A stretch of 64,000 nt of DNA, from NCBI RefSeq assembly GCF_019175385.1, contig NC_083337.1, positions 45,484,938 through 45,548,937 on the forward strand, given 5' to 3'. Source of the stretch: Lycium barbarum (taxonomy: Eukaryota > Streptophyta > Magnoliopsida > Solanales > Solanaceae). Below are positions 12,637-26,384 of this stretch, piece after piece; positions within the stretch are counted from its first letter, which is position 1; each line of letters starts with the position of its first letter. A program made the translations under genes and the position numbers. The notes below the pieces were generated by a model. That model made no database searches and was not told the DNA's origin. It was given only the letters and a program-made list of their open reading frames with translations.

Positions 12637-14693
12637 TGTTGCGACCCAAATCTATGGGCCGCAACAAGTGCCCGACCATTGCTGGCCAAGCACTCCTGTG
12701 CTTGCGTTTACTTCTCACTGACTATCCTGGGCCCATATACAATCTGTAACTATACTACATTGTCTCCCGAACAATTGTCATAAAAGACACCGTAATTGGA
12801 ACTCATGGCCAACACATACATATAAATAACAGCGTGAGCCGTTTTGGCCGCCATACATATATACTGTACAACAAAATAAGTGCCGACGAGGCTGCATAAC
12901 AACACGGCTACATATCACTGTCTACAGACCTCTATGGAGTACAAACTGTGGAAGGGACAGGACAAGGCCCTGCCATACCCATATATATACGTAACCGAAT
13001 AGCATACCAAAAGGGTTGTAGCTCCGGATCAATGGAGCGTACCGACTGCCGCTGAGGAGAGGTCCTACTGTTGTGAATCGTCCGATTGGCTACCTGATCC
13101 TGCGGGCATGAACGCAGCGTCCGCAAGAAGGGACGTCAGAACGAGTAATGTACTGAGTATGTAAGGCATGAATAATAACATAGTAAGGGATGTAAAGTAT
13201 GAATAATAACAGAATGGAAATATAGAGCGTATCGTAAGATAAAAGAGTAACCTGTACATATGAGTGCCTCTTAGGGCGGATGCCATACATGCTTAGCTTT
13301 TCATAAAATCTTTCTCATACATATGTATCATAATAATGTTGCGGAACGTGCAGCCCGATCCATATATATATATAAAATGTTGCTGCGGAACGTGCAGCCC
13401 GATCCATAAGTATATAATAGTGCCGAGGAACGAACGGCCCGATCCATTTAACCATATCCCGCGTCCGGGCATCCCGCGTCTAGGATGATATCATGTCATA
13501 TAATACCAACTGATCAGGTGGATACACCTCTATAGCGCTCTGGCCCTTTTTCCCACATTCCCCATATACATATACATATATCATATAAGCAGCATGCAGG
13601 AGAGCCCAAAGAAAAGCTATAACTCTATCGGAGTGACGTAAGGTCGGTAACCTCCAAATATATTATGGAATGATCATCGCTCTATCTCACCTTGAAGGAA
13701 CAATTATTATAAAGTGAGACCATCAATGAAGAATAGCATCAAGAGAACATAGAATAAGATCATAAATCACATAAGGCATCACTTCATATGCTTTGGAATC
13801 TCTAAAAATAGTCATCATCCATGAATAAAATTGAGAAATCAAGAAATAGCTCAACATTCTTATATCTTCATTGAAATCGTAAACTTGGAACCTTGAAACC
13901 CGGAATCATCATCATCAAAATCAAGGTAGGAAAATATTCTCATCCTTGACATCGTCATTATCATTATGAAAACAGGTTCATTGTTGTTATCATAAGAGCT
14001 CACGAAGCCATAAATCTCTGATTTAGAAAATACGAACATTTTGGAAAACATTTATGAATTATTAGGAAAGGAATTATGTCTTGGAGTCATAAACTTCTAA
14101 ATTTTGAAAACAATGAAGGTATGGAAACATTTATGAAGCCATAACATCGGAATCATGCCTTTGAAAGAAGGGACGAGCCTTAACATACCTGTTCAGCCTC
14201 CTATTTTCTACGCTTATCCGTCCGTACTCGTAAATATAAATTTGAGAGAATTCACACTATTGTTAGACTCATCGTTGCATACGTGTACTAAGCTTTCAAT
14301 TTAAACTACTTTATATTCTGCCGAAAATCGAGCAGCATCTCCCCTATTTATATGCCTTGCCCGAAATCATAATCCAACAACCAACAACACAAAAACAATA
14401 CCAACATCAACAACTTCATTTCCAACACCAATATGTACCATAAAGCATCCCACACGCTGTTTTCCAACCCCCATAACTAACCAACTTACTACACAATTAT
14501 TTAACGACTTTATCTCCTTAAATAAACCAGAATTAACAGTAATAATAGGAGATTCATACCTTATTCTTGTTAAAACAGAGATATCTTCAATATCTACCTT
14601 GAATCCACCGCAAAACCGTACTAGAATCACATCTATGCGTTTATCGGAGCTTCGATTAATACTCCGTCACTTGAGAATTGCTTAGTTTTTTAT

Positions 14694-14761
<68 letters not shown>

Positions 14762-15288
14762 TTTCTGGCAATTTCTAGGCAGATCTGGTGAAAAACAAAT
14801 GGGTTATTACCCTTTTATAAGGGTCCAATTCGGGTCGGGTCACTGTAGCATTTTACTGTAGTAGTACTGTAGCGGTACTGTAGCACGCATTTCTGCTCTG
14901 TCAGCTGAACTTGTAACATCCATAATTCTCCACTCTGATGTCCTATCGACGAGCGGTTTGTTGCGTTGGAAAATAGACTCGACGAACTTCATCTTAGGCA
15001 TTTGTTTCACCTTAAAACACTTCGTATGCTCAGAGATATTCTTCCCCCAAGTTGGACCAAAATGTTCAAACAAAACATTACCCATCCTTTCTCCGAAGTC
15101 GTACTACTTCATTTTTTCCACTCATTTCCTTATAAAACCTTTCGGTATATCTCATATACATCCTTCACTTATTAAATATACTTAATAATGCTTGCTCCTT
15201 ATATTCCAAAGTGGTTTTACTTAACCCTAACTCAATGTACTTATGTTTCAAATTTGATAAGTGTTCTTCGAAGATACGGGGTGTAACA
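12637..15288 (-). mobile_element. Solo LTR, minus orientation (2.65 kb)
   Basis: It starts TGTTGCGACCC at 12637 and ends GGGGTGTAACA at 15288. There is no primer-binding or polypurine site on either side and no second copy adjacent, so it is a solo LTR. Flanks are TAACT on the left and CTACT on the right, only a partial match, consistent with an old insertion. It contains tandem GCGGAACGTGCAGCCCGATC units (13334-13445) and a long CT microsatellite. Confidence 0.75.
14697..14756. repeat. (CT)n microsatellite
   Basis: Uninterrupted CT dinucleotides for about 60 bases inside the solo LTR. The related LTR copy at 7914-9826 has only CTCTCACTCTCC at this place. Confidence 0.95.
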
Positions 15289-15445
15289 CTACTATACCAA
15301 CGATGTTCCTATAATGGTCAAAGATCCTTGCAGAAGCTGGGAGTATAGAAAGGTCAATAATATCTTCTATCCATCAAATAGAAAGGGATTGATTAATCCC
15401 ATGATGTCTTCTGCAATGTTAGGAAAGTAAAACTATCATTAATAT
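15289..15445 (+). other. Short unique segment: 3' part of the candidate exon and AATAT target site
   Basis: 157 bp between the solo LTR and the large element. It holds the end of the candidate exon (to 15430), then 3' flank. The last five bases, AATAT (15441-15445), are repeated at 41644-41648. Confidence 0.6.
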
Positions 15446-17887
15446 TGTCACGACCCGACTAGGGCAGTGACGGGTACCCAGGACTAACCACCGAGCACCA
15501 CTAGTTCTACTACTTATCATGCTCATTAAACGTTCCTTTATAAAATCCATGCTCAAATTATAAGGAAATCATCTTTCATTTAAGAACATAAATGCTTTTA
15601 TATACATAAGCCTTTCGGCCATCAAAAAAAAATAAAATATATATATATATATACATAGTAGCAACCTCGTGAGACCATATAACCCACATTGCGTATCTAC
15701 GAGCCTCTACTAGAGTACTAGACATAAGGTCGGGACAAGACCCCGTCGTGCCCCAAAATATACATATACACAAAAGAATAATCATAAGCACCTCCGAAAC
15801 AATGGGGTGCTCTCAAATCAGCTACTGGCTCCTACTAGTTTGGATCAAGATCACCTCCTTGTCTCCCTGTGGGCATGAACACAGCGTCCAAAGAAAACGG
15901 ACATCATTACGAACATTGTTGTGAGTATGAGAGGCATAAACAATAATGATACGTCAATGAGATAAAGAAAGCATCAGTAAGGAGCAATTGTATATGACTG
16001 TCTCTTACAAAAGAAATAACACATGCTGTCTTACTTCATAATCATCATCATATCATATGTGCATAAATGTATAAGCTGCCCGTCCATATCGGATCGGTGT
16101 GATAATCATTAGCTTGCGTCCAGGCCTCCCGCGTTCGGGGTATCATCTCATGCCGCCCACTAGTGGTGTCTGCCCATGCCATCTGGCCATGGTGTATACG
16201 CTGCCTGCCTTAGCGGTGACTGCCCGGCAATATAGGCGCGGTGTTATATCATCATCATAATATGCTCATCATAACGCATGCATAAAGACTCAAGCACAAC
16301 TATACTTTATCGGGGTGACGTAAGGTTGTGATCCCCCGATTTCATTATGGAGCATTCATTGACATTCTGCCTCACCTTAAAGGAATTAGCATATAAGGTG
16401 AGTGTATACAATAGCGACATCAATGGGTTATAGATAGCATCATTAGCTTTATAGGATCACCATATCATAGAATCATACATATTTTTTTATCTCATATAGC
16501 TTATTCATGAACATAGGCTCATAGTTTTTCCGGATTGTAAGAAATTCATGAAGAGGAAAAAAGATCATACTATAGGATTCATGCCATAGAAAGAAAGGAC
16601 TAGCCTCACATACCTTTTTCGTTTAACTAATCTATCGCTTGCTTGTTCTCCCTCAATGCCACGTTTCTACCTTCAAGAGAAGTCGTATTATCATTAGTTA
16701 ATCGGCTATAAGAACGTATTACTATTTGGAGGGAAAATTGGGCAGCATTTCCTTTGTTTCTACTACTTTTCCCATATTCTATATCAACTCCCAAACGTTC
16801 ATAACAACATTCACAATATCGCAACCAACAATCATCGTTCATCTACATTTCTCACAATTCACCAGTTCCTTTCAATTTCTCCACAATTATGGTTATAGCT
16901 CACTATCGCATTTTCTCATATATAATACTTATTACATGCTCTAAACGTCATTCATAACATATTTACAATCACAACATACTAACATACATAATTCATCCCA
17001 AACTATTATTCAACAATGACACTATTCACTCGTTCATGACCCATCTCCTATATCTTTCTATAATTCAAGTGTCTTAGCCTTCCAATACCTTAAACAACAT
17101 GGTATAGTCATAAAAATTACCTTAGATGATGGATGAACAACCCTTGAGTGGAACTTCTCTTCTTACACTAAAACCCTAACTCACTTCCCTTGAGATTTCT
17201 TGGTGTAGATGAACTTTTGCTAGGTTTCATACACTTGTTTTCATGGATTTGGTGTAGTTGATCTTGGATTTCCCTTGAATACTTGTGGATGAATATTAGA
17301 GAGTGTTCTAGAGGTTTCTTGAAGAGAGGAGAGTGGAAATGAAATGAATTAATAAAGGGAGGGTCCTTATATTAAATGTTGAAACCTGTCCCGACCAAGA
17401 TATACGGACCAACATACGGTCCGTACATTTTGTACGGGCCGTATGTATGGTTGTATGTTTGGTCCAGAGAATGGTGTCCCTCTTGGCTAATTATACGGCC
17501 TAACATACGGCCAGTATAATTTATACGGCCACTATGTTGGGCCGTATAATGCCCAGTTGTTCCGATTTCGTTTTCGTCGACTCGTTTGATCTCCAATCCT
17601 TATGGAACCTTCTTGACACTTGTTAAACACCTCAATACCAATATAAGGGACGTTATCACTCTTGTCTAAGACGTCATTACTCCATCATTAACTATTCGCC
17701 CATAATTCTTACCCGACACGCAACATATCCTTTGCTTTCCTTGTTAACCTTTTCCTTTTCGTTAAATGTCTTGAATCTCAATTAGGATCATCAAAGGCTA
17801 TTTCTCACTTATCGAAACATCGTATACTTCGTGCTCTTCGCCAGCCTATTTACAATATGCTAACGGGGAATTTTCCAAGGTGTAACA
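15446..17887 (-). repeat. Left LTR (3' LTR in element sense)
   Basis: TGTCACGACCC at the left and CCAAGGTGTAACA at the right. It matches, in complement, 23274-23720 plus 29444-30181 plus 40312-41643. A GA/CT-poor central part carries repeated TACGGCC and CGTACGGTCCGTA-like stretches at 17396-17560. Confidence 0.88.
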
Positions 17888-17915
17888 TTCTCCCCCCCCC
17901 CCCCCCCCCTTTTGG
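17888..17915 (-). other. Polypurine tract of the central element
   Basis: In plus coordinates TTCT, then 18 consecutive C, then TTTTGG. On the minus strand this is a purine run directly upstream of the 3' LTR, the usual plus-strand primer site. Confidence 0.8.
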
Positions 17916-18101
17916 AACGTTCGTCCTCGAATGTTAAACACTCGGGAATTCTACGAAAATTTTGCCAGAGTTTCCCCTGTAATATGGCACTACCATCCTG
18001 TCACAACAACCCATAATAATATTGTCTCACAGGGCCACAACACAATAGGACTATAAATTGGCCACACACGACCAAAAGCATGAAAAGTAAGCATACATAC
18101 C

Positions 18102-21100
18102 TCATAATGTTAGTGTTTCATCTCGAATCTCTCCTGAGGGTTGAAATAAGTGCGGATATGTGGATTTCATCTTCTCTTCCGCCTCCCAAGTCAATTCTTA
18201 TCGGTTGTGGTTTCGCCATAAGACTTTGACTGAAGCTACTTCCTTATTTCGAAGTCTTCGTACTTGCCTGTCTAAGATGGCAATGGGCACTTCTTCGTAT
18301 GCTAGCCTTTCTGTCACTTGCACATCATCTATTGGAACCATTTTCGTAGGATCTCCAACACACTTGCGGAGCATCGAGACATGAAAGACTGGATGGACTG
18401 ATTCAAGCTCTAAAGGCAAGTCCAATTCATAGGCTACATGACCCACCTTGCGGGTAATTTTATAGGGTCCAATGTATGGAGCACTTAATTTCCCTTTCTT
18501 GCCAAATCTCATCACCCCTTTCATTGGCGATACCTTAAAAAATACCTAATCATCAACCTGAAATTCCAATTCTCGCCGGAGGTTATCCGCATAAAATATT
18601 TGGCGACTTTGGGCTGTTAACAGTCGATCTCGGATCACCTTGACTTTTTCTACCGCTTGCTGAATCAATTCAGGGCCTATTAACTGTACTTCTCCTGTTT
18701 CAAACCATCCGATTGGGGACCTGCACTTCCTTCCATATAAAGCTTCGTACGGAGCCATTTGGATACTGGAGTGGTAACTATTGTTGTATGCAAACTCATT
18801 AAGGGGTAAGTGATCATCCCAACTACCACCAAAATTCAGTACACATGCTCGTAGCATAACTTCCAAGGTCTGAATAGTACGCTCGCCTTGCCCATCAGTT
18901 TGCGGATGGAATGCCGTGCTAAGCTTCACCTAGGTACCTAGACCTTCTTGAAAGGACTTCCAGAACTTGGCTGTAAACTGTGCTCTTCTATCTGTGATAA
19001 TAGATAGTGGAATACCATGAAGTCGCACAATTTCTTTGAGATACAACCTTGCGTAGTCTTCCGCTGAGTATGTGGTTCTGACTGGAAGAAAATGAGCTTC
19101 TTTCGTGAGTTTGTCCACGATCACCCATATAGAATCATATTTTCCTCGGGAACGAGGTAACACCACAACAAAATCCATGTTGATCACTTTCCGTTTCCAA
19201 GTAGGGATTTCCATTGCTTGCAATAACCCTCCTGGCTTTTGATGTTCGATTTTCACTTGTTGGCAATTTGGACATTGGGCTACAAATTCTGCTATGTCTC
19301 TCTTCATGCCATCCCACCAATATATCAATTTAAGATCATGATACATCTTGGTTACACCTGGGTGAATAGAATACCGAGAGTAATGGGCTTCTACTAGAAT
19401 TCTACGACGTAGTCCTGCAACATTCGGAACACATAGCCTGCTTCGGTATCTAAGAATTCCATCTATGAAAACTTCAAATGGGGACTTATCTTTTCCATGA
19501 GACGTGTCTCTGTAATGGCACAATTGAGGATCTTCATACTGACGTTCTTTCACTTCTATATTCAGAGATGAAACTGTGGGATCATAAATGCCAATCCCTG
19601 CACTACCTCAATCAATTACACGTACTCCAAGATTAGCTAATTGATGGAGCTCGTGAACCATCTCTTTCTTTTCCGGAGGAACTTCACATAAACTGCCACT
19701 TGATCGGCGGCTAAGCGCATCGGCTACTACATTTGCTTTTCCGGGGTGGTATAAAATGCTAACATCATGATCTTTCAATAACTCTAACCACCGCCTCTAT
19801 CGCAGATTCAACTCCTTCTGTTTGAAAATGTAGTGAAGACTCTTATGATCTGTATAAATATCGACATGCACTCCATACAAGTAATGTCTCCACATTTTCA
19901 ATGCATGAATAACCACAGCCAATTCGAGATCATGAGTTGGATAGTTTTTCTTATGTTTCCGCAGCTGTGTCGAAGCATAAGCAATAACTCTACCGTGCTG
20001 CATTAACACACATCCTAACCCAACGCCGGAACCATCACCATACAGAACATAACCATCTGACCCTTCTGGAAGTGTTAAGACTGGAGCTGAGGTTAATATG
20101 TCCTTTAACTCTTGGAAGCTGCGCTCACAAGCATCATTCCACTGAAATTTAACTAACTTCTGAGTTAGCTTCGTCAAAGGGGCCGAAATAGACGAAAACC
20201 CTTCTACAAACCTTCTATAATACCCTGCCAGTCCCAGAAAACTACGAACTTCTATAGGCGTCGTAGGCCTTGGCCAAGTCTTCACAGCTTCAATTTTCTG
20301 AGTATTAACTCGAATGCCATCATAAAAAATAACATGGCCCAGAAATGTTATAGAATTCAGCCAAAACTCGCACTTTGAAAATTTTGCATATAATTCTCGG
20401 GTTCGAAGAATTCCAAGAATGATACGTAAATGATCTGCATGTTCTGATGATGTGCGAGAGTATACCAGAATATCATCAATGAATACTATCACAAACAAAT
20501 CTAAGAGCACTGAATACGTTATTCATCAAATTCATGAACACTGTCGGAGCATTAGTCAACCCAAATGACATCACTCGGAACTCATAGTGGCCATAACTCG
20601 TTCTGAAAGCTGTTTTGGGAATATCTTCTTCTCTAACTCTCACTTGATGATAACCCGACCTCAAGTCTATTTTAGAAAACCATTTGGCACCCTGTAGCTG
20701 ATCAAACAAATCATAAATCCTTGGGAGAGGATATTTGTTCTTTATTGTCACCTTGTTCAATTGCCTATAATCGATGCACATTCGTAGGGACCCGTCTTTC
20801 TTTCTCACGAACATGACTGGTGCTCCCTACGGTGATGAACTGGGTCTAATGAACCCCTTTTTAAGAAAATCTTTCAACTGTGCCTTTAGCTCTTTCAATT
20901 CTGCCTGAGCCATTCGATAAGGAGGAATAGAAATAGGCTTGGTGTCCGGCAACACATCAATGGCGAAGTCAATCTCTCGTTCTGGAGGAAGACCTGGAAG
21001 CTCATCAGGAAATACATCCGGAAATTCATTCACTACCGGAACGGATTGGAAAGTTGGTGACTTTACTTCGGTATCATGTACTCGGACTAAGTGATAAATA

Positions 21101-22896
21101 TATCCCTTAGCTATCATCTTCCTTGCCTTAAGGTAGGAAATAAACCTACCTTTTGCAGATGCTTTATTACCCTTCCATTCAAGTACGGGCTCTCCCGGAA
21201 ATTAAAATCGAACTATTTTCATCCGGCAATCAACATTAGCATAACATGAAGCCAACCAGTCCATACCCATAATTACATCAAAATCTAGCATTTCCAGCTC
21301 AATTAAATCGGCTTTGGTCTGGCGGTCGCATATCACAATTACGCAATTTTTATACACTTGTCTAGCTATCACGGGATCACCAACCGGGGTAGATACCTCA
21401 AAAGGTTTGATTGGATCAGGTTTCACCCCAATGCGACCAGTAACATACGGCGTAATATAAGAGAAAGTAGAACCCGGATCTATCAATGCGTACACATCAT
21501 GGGAATATATGGATAATGTACCTGTAACCATATCTGGGGAGGACTCAAGATCCTGTCGTCCGGCTAAAGCATACACACGGGGTTGAGTGGCACCTGAAGT
21601 AGATGCTCCCCCTCTGCCTCTACCTCTACCTGCTGAAATTTGAGGAGTCTGCCCTACCGGGCGCACTGAAGATGAACCAGCCACTGATCCTGTTGGCTGA
21701 ACTCCAACTCTACCACTGATCGACGGGCAATCTCGCATCATATGCCCAACCTGACCGCAGGCATAGCAAGCATCCGAACCTTGGCAACATTGTCTGGAAT
21801 GTAGTCTACCGCACTGGCTGCACCGCGGCACTTGGGGTCTCCTCTGACTATAACCTTCCCTGAACTGAAAATCTGCGGCCCTCGAACTCTGACCCTGTCC
21901 TGAACGAAAGGAGTGATCAAATATCCTACCCATAAATCATGGAGGTGCACTAGTCACTGACTAGCCCGAGTGTCTAGAATATGTCTGCCTTGATCCCCCT
22001 CTATAATCACTGCCTTCCCCCATAGACCTGGCCCTCTTGCTTTGCCTTCTATCGATATCACGGTTACCCCTTTGTGGTTGTTGTCGCCCCTCTAAATTCT
22101 GCGCATGGTCTTGTATTCGGGAAATATCCATCCCGTCTTGCAACGAAGCCGTCAAACAATCTTTAAATAAATGTGGCCCTAAGCCACTCACAGAGCGATG
22201 CACTCTATCTCCCATATCGGCCACCATAGTCGGGGCATATCTAGCCAATGAATTGAATTGAAGGCTATATTCCCGGGCACTCATGTTTTCTTGTTTCAAG
22301 TTTAAAAACCTATCCGCTCTAGCTCGGTGGACCTCGGGTGGCAAATAATGGCAGATGAAGGCATCCACAAATTCTTGCCAAACGGGAGGAGGCGCATTTT
22401 CTGTCCTTGATGCTAGCCAATTGTTGTACCACAATACCGCCACATCTCGGAGACTATAAGATGCCAACTCCACATATTCAGTCTCGGAGGTATGAATAAT
22501 CTTCAATGTTCTCAGCATCTCATCAATAAAACCTTGCGGGTCTTCATCTGGCTTTGACCCGAAAAACGCCGGAGGATTTAAACTCATAAAGTCACGGGCT
22601 CTGGTACTAGCTTCCCGATCACTTGAACTCACATTCTGCCGCTGTGCCTAGGTGGCAACCAACTGTGTCAATAAATGAATTGCCTTGGTCACTTGTTGAC
22701 CCGAAGCAACCGGTGGAGGAATTGGAGCTGAAGCTCCTACTTGTACTTCTACATTGGGCGGGGTGGACGAAGTATTAGATGGAGCCTCATTATGTGACTC
22801 GCCCTCTTCTACATTCATTGGCAGCTCTCTTTCGACCCGCCTTTTTGTCATAGTCTTGCCATTCTGGGCAGCTGTAGCTTTTCCCTTAGGCGGCAT
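18102..22896 (-). pseudogene. gag-pol polyprotein of the central chromovirus, inactivated
   Basis: One frame gives, in order: a gag start (MPPKGKATAAQ at 22896), a retrotransposon gag domain (about 22050-22630), a CCHC zinc knuckle (CYACGQVGHMMRDC, about 21750), a retropepsin-like site (ALIDPGSTFSY, about 21475), reverse transcriptase (YRQLNKVT, then FIDDILVYS near 20470), RNase H (YGDGSG, DLELAVV, YTDHKS), an integrase HHCC finger and core (about 18700-19450), and a C-terminal tail ending ELTWEAEEKM. It would be a single polyprotein of about 1,600 residues. It is broken by in-frame stops at about 22646, 21962, 21930, 21200, 20828, 19798, 19600, 18931, 18547 and 18196, plus a small frameshift near 20500. 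Catalytic acidic residues of integrase (MDF, TDR, GER) and reverse transcriptase remain. Confidence 0.9.
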
Positions 22897-23086
22897 TTCT
22901 GAAATCATAACACACTAGTAAGAGGGGAAAATCTTATAACACATCTCTATCGCACGATCTCTTAAGATGAAAGATGGTCATTTTTCCTAAATGCCCTGTA
23001 GCCTCCTGTTTATTAGCATGGCGCGCAAGACACCATAAACAAAACTCTACTAGACACAGCTCGTAGACACTTTCTAGGACTGAACT

Positions 23087-23098
23087 GCTCTGATACCA
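23087..23098 (-). other. Primer-binding site of the central element
   Basis: GCTCTGATACCA, the complement of TGGTATCAGAGC (initiator Met tRNA), lies four bases from the LTR boundary at 23103. Confidence 0.88.
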
Positions 23099-23102
23099 CT
23101 TT

Positions 23103-23273
23103 TGTCACGACCCGACTAGGGCCGTGACAGGTACCCGTGGCTAACCACCGAGCACCACTCGTTCTACTACTTATCATGCTCATTAAATGTTCCTTTATCA
23201 AATTAGTGCTCAAATTATAAGGAAATCATCTTTCATTTAAGAACATAAATGTTTTTATATAGATAGCCTTTAA
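23103..23273 (-). repeat. Truncated second LTR of the central element (171 bp)
   Basis: TGTCACGACCCGACTAGGGC and the following 150 bp match the start of the left LTR (15446 onward) in the same orientation. The match stops at AGCCTTTAA, where a plus-oriented LTR begins at its own terminal TG. It keeps the TATATAAAA-like box just inside the break. Confidence 0.85.
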
Positions 23274-26200
23274 TGTTATACCTTGGAAAATTCCCCGTTA
23301 GCGTACAGTGAATAGGTTGGCGAAGAGCACGACGTATACGATGTTTCGATAAGTGAGAAATATCCTTTGATGATCCTAATTGAGATTCAAAACATTTAAT
23401 GAAAAGTAAAAGGTTAACAAGGAAAGCAAAGGATATGTTGCGTGTCGGGTAATAATTATGGGCGACGAGTTAATGATGGTGTAATGACGTCTTAGAGAAG
23501 AGTGATATCGTCCCTTAGATTGGTATTGAGGTGTTTAACAAGTGTCAAGAAGGTTCCATAAGGATTGGAGATCAAACGAGTCAACGAAAACGAAATCGGA
23601 ACAGCTGGGCATTATACGGCTCAACATCCTGGCCGTATAAATTATACTGGTCGTATGTTAGGCCATATAATTATCCAAGAGGGACACCATTCTTTGGACC
23701 AAACATACAGCCATACATACTGTTACACCCCAGAACATTTTGTGTTACTAAGGCTACAGACGGCTTAATGTGAGCTCGAGGAGGAGCAAATATTACAAGT
23801 ATAAAGAATGAAATTCTACTGTAGTAGCATGAGGATAGCATGAGTATGATATTTGGAATTCGTACAATATGATTGGAATGATACGTTAAAAGATATGTAG
23901 CCCTCGTAACCGTAAGCTGAGGTGAGGCCCACATGATGGGATTTTTATAAAGGACATATGATAAGTTATTTGGACAATATATGTGAAGTTAAACACAACT
24001 CAAGAAGGACCCTTGAGCCAAATCCAAGTGCAAGTCCTCCAAAAATATATTTTTTAAGTTACGTTTTCGGGTGATCGGACTTCGGGAGGCTATAACCCCA
24101 TCATTATTTGGGCATTTGTGAAAACTCCTAAAATTAACGTTGTAGATAATTGAAATACCTTTCCAACCATAGGTCGTGTGCCTGTATGTGACATCGGGAT
24201 AAAGAGTTATGGACGTTTTAAGGCAGAAAGGTCAAGCTAGGCAGTAAGCTCGGCCCAACCCGATTCCAAGTCGGGTCAGGCCCATTTCCCTTGGTATTTA
24301 AGGGAAATTTTCATCTTATCTTCCTCATCTTCATACCAAAAAATCCAGAAAATTCTAGAGAGAGGGGAGAGCCTTTAGAGAGATAAACCAAATTTTGATC
24401 ACAATCTGAGCCCCGAATCCCGAAGCTCATGAAGAGAAAAGTGTTGTACGTTGCGTTGCCTTCAATTTGAGCTAAAAATCAGCAAAGAAGAAGAGTGTTG
24501 ACGTGGTTGATGCATACTTAAGGTAAGATTAAGGTCCCTTTTTCATTGTTAATAAGTTTATTTAGAGTTTTAACGGATTAGAACGGAGAAAATAGCGTTA
24601 TAAATTCGTTTGTTGTTTTGTTGAGATTTATGGATCGGGGGCTGTTTTAGTTGGATTAAATGGATGGAATTAGTTGAGTTATGATGTATAATAATTGTTG
24701 ATGTTGTTGACAAGTTTCTGTTCTTGAATTTGGGAGAATAAAGTGTATGAAGATATCATATACAAAGCGTATACCGGGCTGTTTTATATGATTTTCGTGG
24801 TTGTTTTGTGATGATATTTTGGGGCTGATTTATATGATTTTCGTGGCTGTTTTGTGACAATATTTTGGGGCTGTTTGGTGGTTGTTATGAATTGTTTTGT
24901 GGGTTGGAATATCGTGGGATTGGTTGTAGTTATTGTTGTTGTTGTTGTGTTTGTGGTTATACTATGGATATACGAAAATAAAGAAGTGTATACAAGCATT
25001 GGTATACAAATGTATATTGGGCTGTTTTGGAAGTGATTTAAGAATGGATTTAATTCTATTTTGATATGAAATTGTTGGTGTTGTTGTTGTTGGTATTTTG
25101 ATTGATGTTTGGCTAAATTGGAATCTCGAGGATTGTTAAGTTTCCAGGGGAAATGCTGCCCGAATTTCGTTAAGTTTCATTCGTACTTGGATTGGTTAGT
25201 AAGTGATGTGGATGATCTAACTGTGGCTTATGTTATCTTTATTTTAGACCTACGAGCTCGAGAAGTAGACGTTGGACATTTAAATAACAGTTAAAGGTAT
25301 GTAAAGCTAACCCTTCTTTCTTTTTGGCATGATCTATGTGAGACAAATAGACGATGAAGTATATATAAGCTCCAAAGAAACTCCTATTCTTAGAGACACT
25401 AGGATGGCTAATGTTCTTGATTTCCAGAACCTATTTCATTATGTCTTGACACGTGTCTATGATTCCAGACGTCCTACTTTGATATAATCCATAGTGACAT
25501 TCGAAGGGTACTTGATATGACAATTGTCTTGATTCTCAAATGATAGTTCATTTTTATTATTCTATTGAGTCTCGGATATGATTTAGTTTGCATATGGTTG
25601 CTCACTACTTTGCTCGTGCATGCCGTAATATATCTTTCACCGATTCCCGAGCCGGGTATGTTTTCGTGCACAGTTTCACGGCATTGTTCACCGAGTCCCT
25701 CACTAGAGGGCCGGGTACGGTATATATATATACATGATTGTCACACCCTAATCTCGCTAGGGTATGATGGGCACCCGACCCTTACTTAGGGCCGAGCGAA
25801 CCCTCTGACTCTTGGTACACACATGATCTCCTTGGACCTTTAAATCAAATAAGCATGCAATACATAGTAAAGGCTTTCAGAAACCCCTTTTTTTCATCGT
25901 GCTCAAATCAAGTAGAATCTGTCATCAATGAAACTTGTAACATAAAACATAATGACACATCGGCTGGTGGAGCCGCTTACAATACTGACATTCTATTTCC
26001 ACGACTCTGTCTGCAAAGTCTCTAACATTAATCAGAAATCATAACATATGTACTCTGACTCGGCAACACTCCGAAAGGAAGTGGAGCTCGCCAATCCAGC
26101 TAAAGCATCTTCTAGCAATGTCCTTTACTCATCTGGGTGTACCTGCGTGGCATGAAACGCAGCCCCCGATGAAAGAGGGGTCAGTACGGAATATGTACTG

Positions 26201-26384
26201 AGCATGTAAGGCGTGGAATACAGAAAAGAGGATCATAACTGAAACAGAGATTTACCAGAATCAAGTATGACCTTTTGAAAACATCAAAGCACTTGCCTTT
26301 TGAAATGAAAAATCATGTATGTCATCATCATAAGTCATAAATGAAAATCATATATGTCATCATCATTTATCATATATCATATAA

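Larger units (their letters stand above)
12603..15430 (+). pseudogene. Candidate terminal exon split by a solo LTR; weak FolD resemblance
   Basis: After an acceptor-like CAACTATTAG, an open frame runs from 12603 to 12636. It continues, in a frame that reads through the LTR insertion site, from 15290 to a TAA at 15428-15430, giving about 57 residues. The pieces include KDTTVVHRHNYTND, then VPIMVKDPCRSW and PMMSSAMLGK. Short stretches recall the FolD order ATV-VH-TKN, then PNMV-SW, then PMT-AML, with the segment between TKN and PNMV missing. That likeness comes from memory and is weak. The exon is interrupted by a 2.65-kb solo LTR, so even if it derives from a gene it is probably a broken copy. 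An unrelated short gene, or chance open frame, remains possible. Confidence 0.3.
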
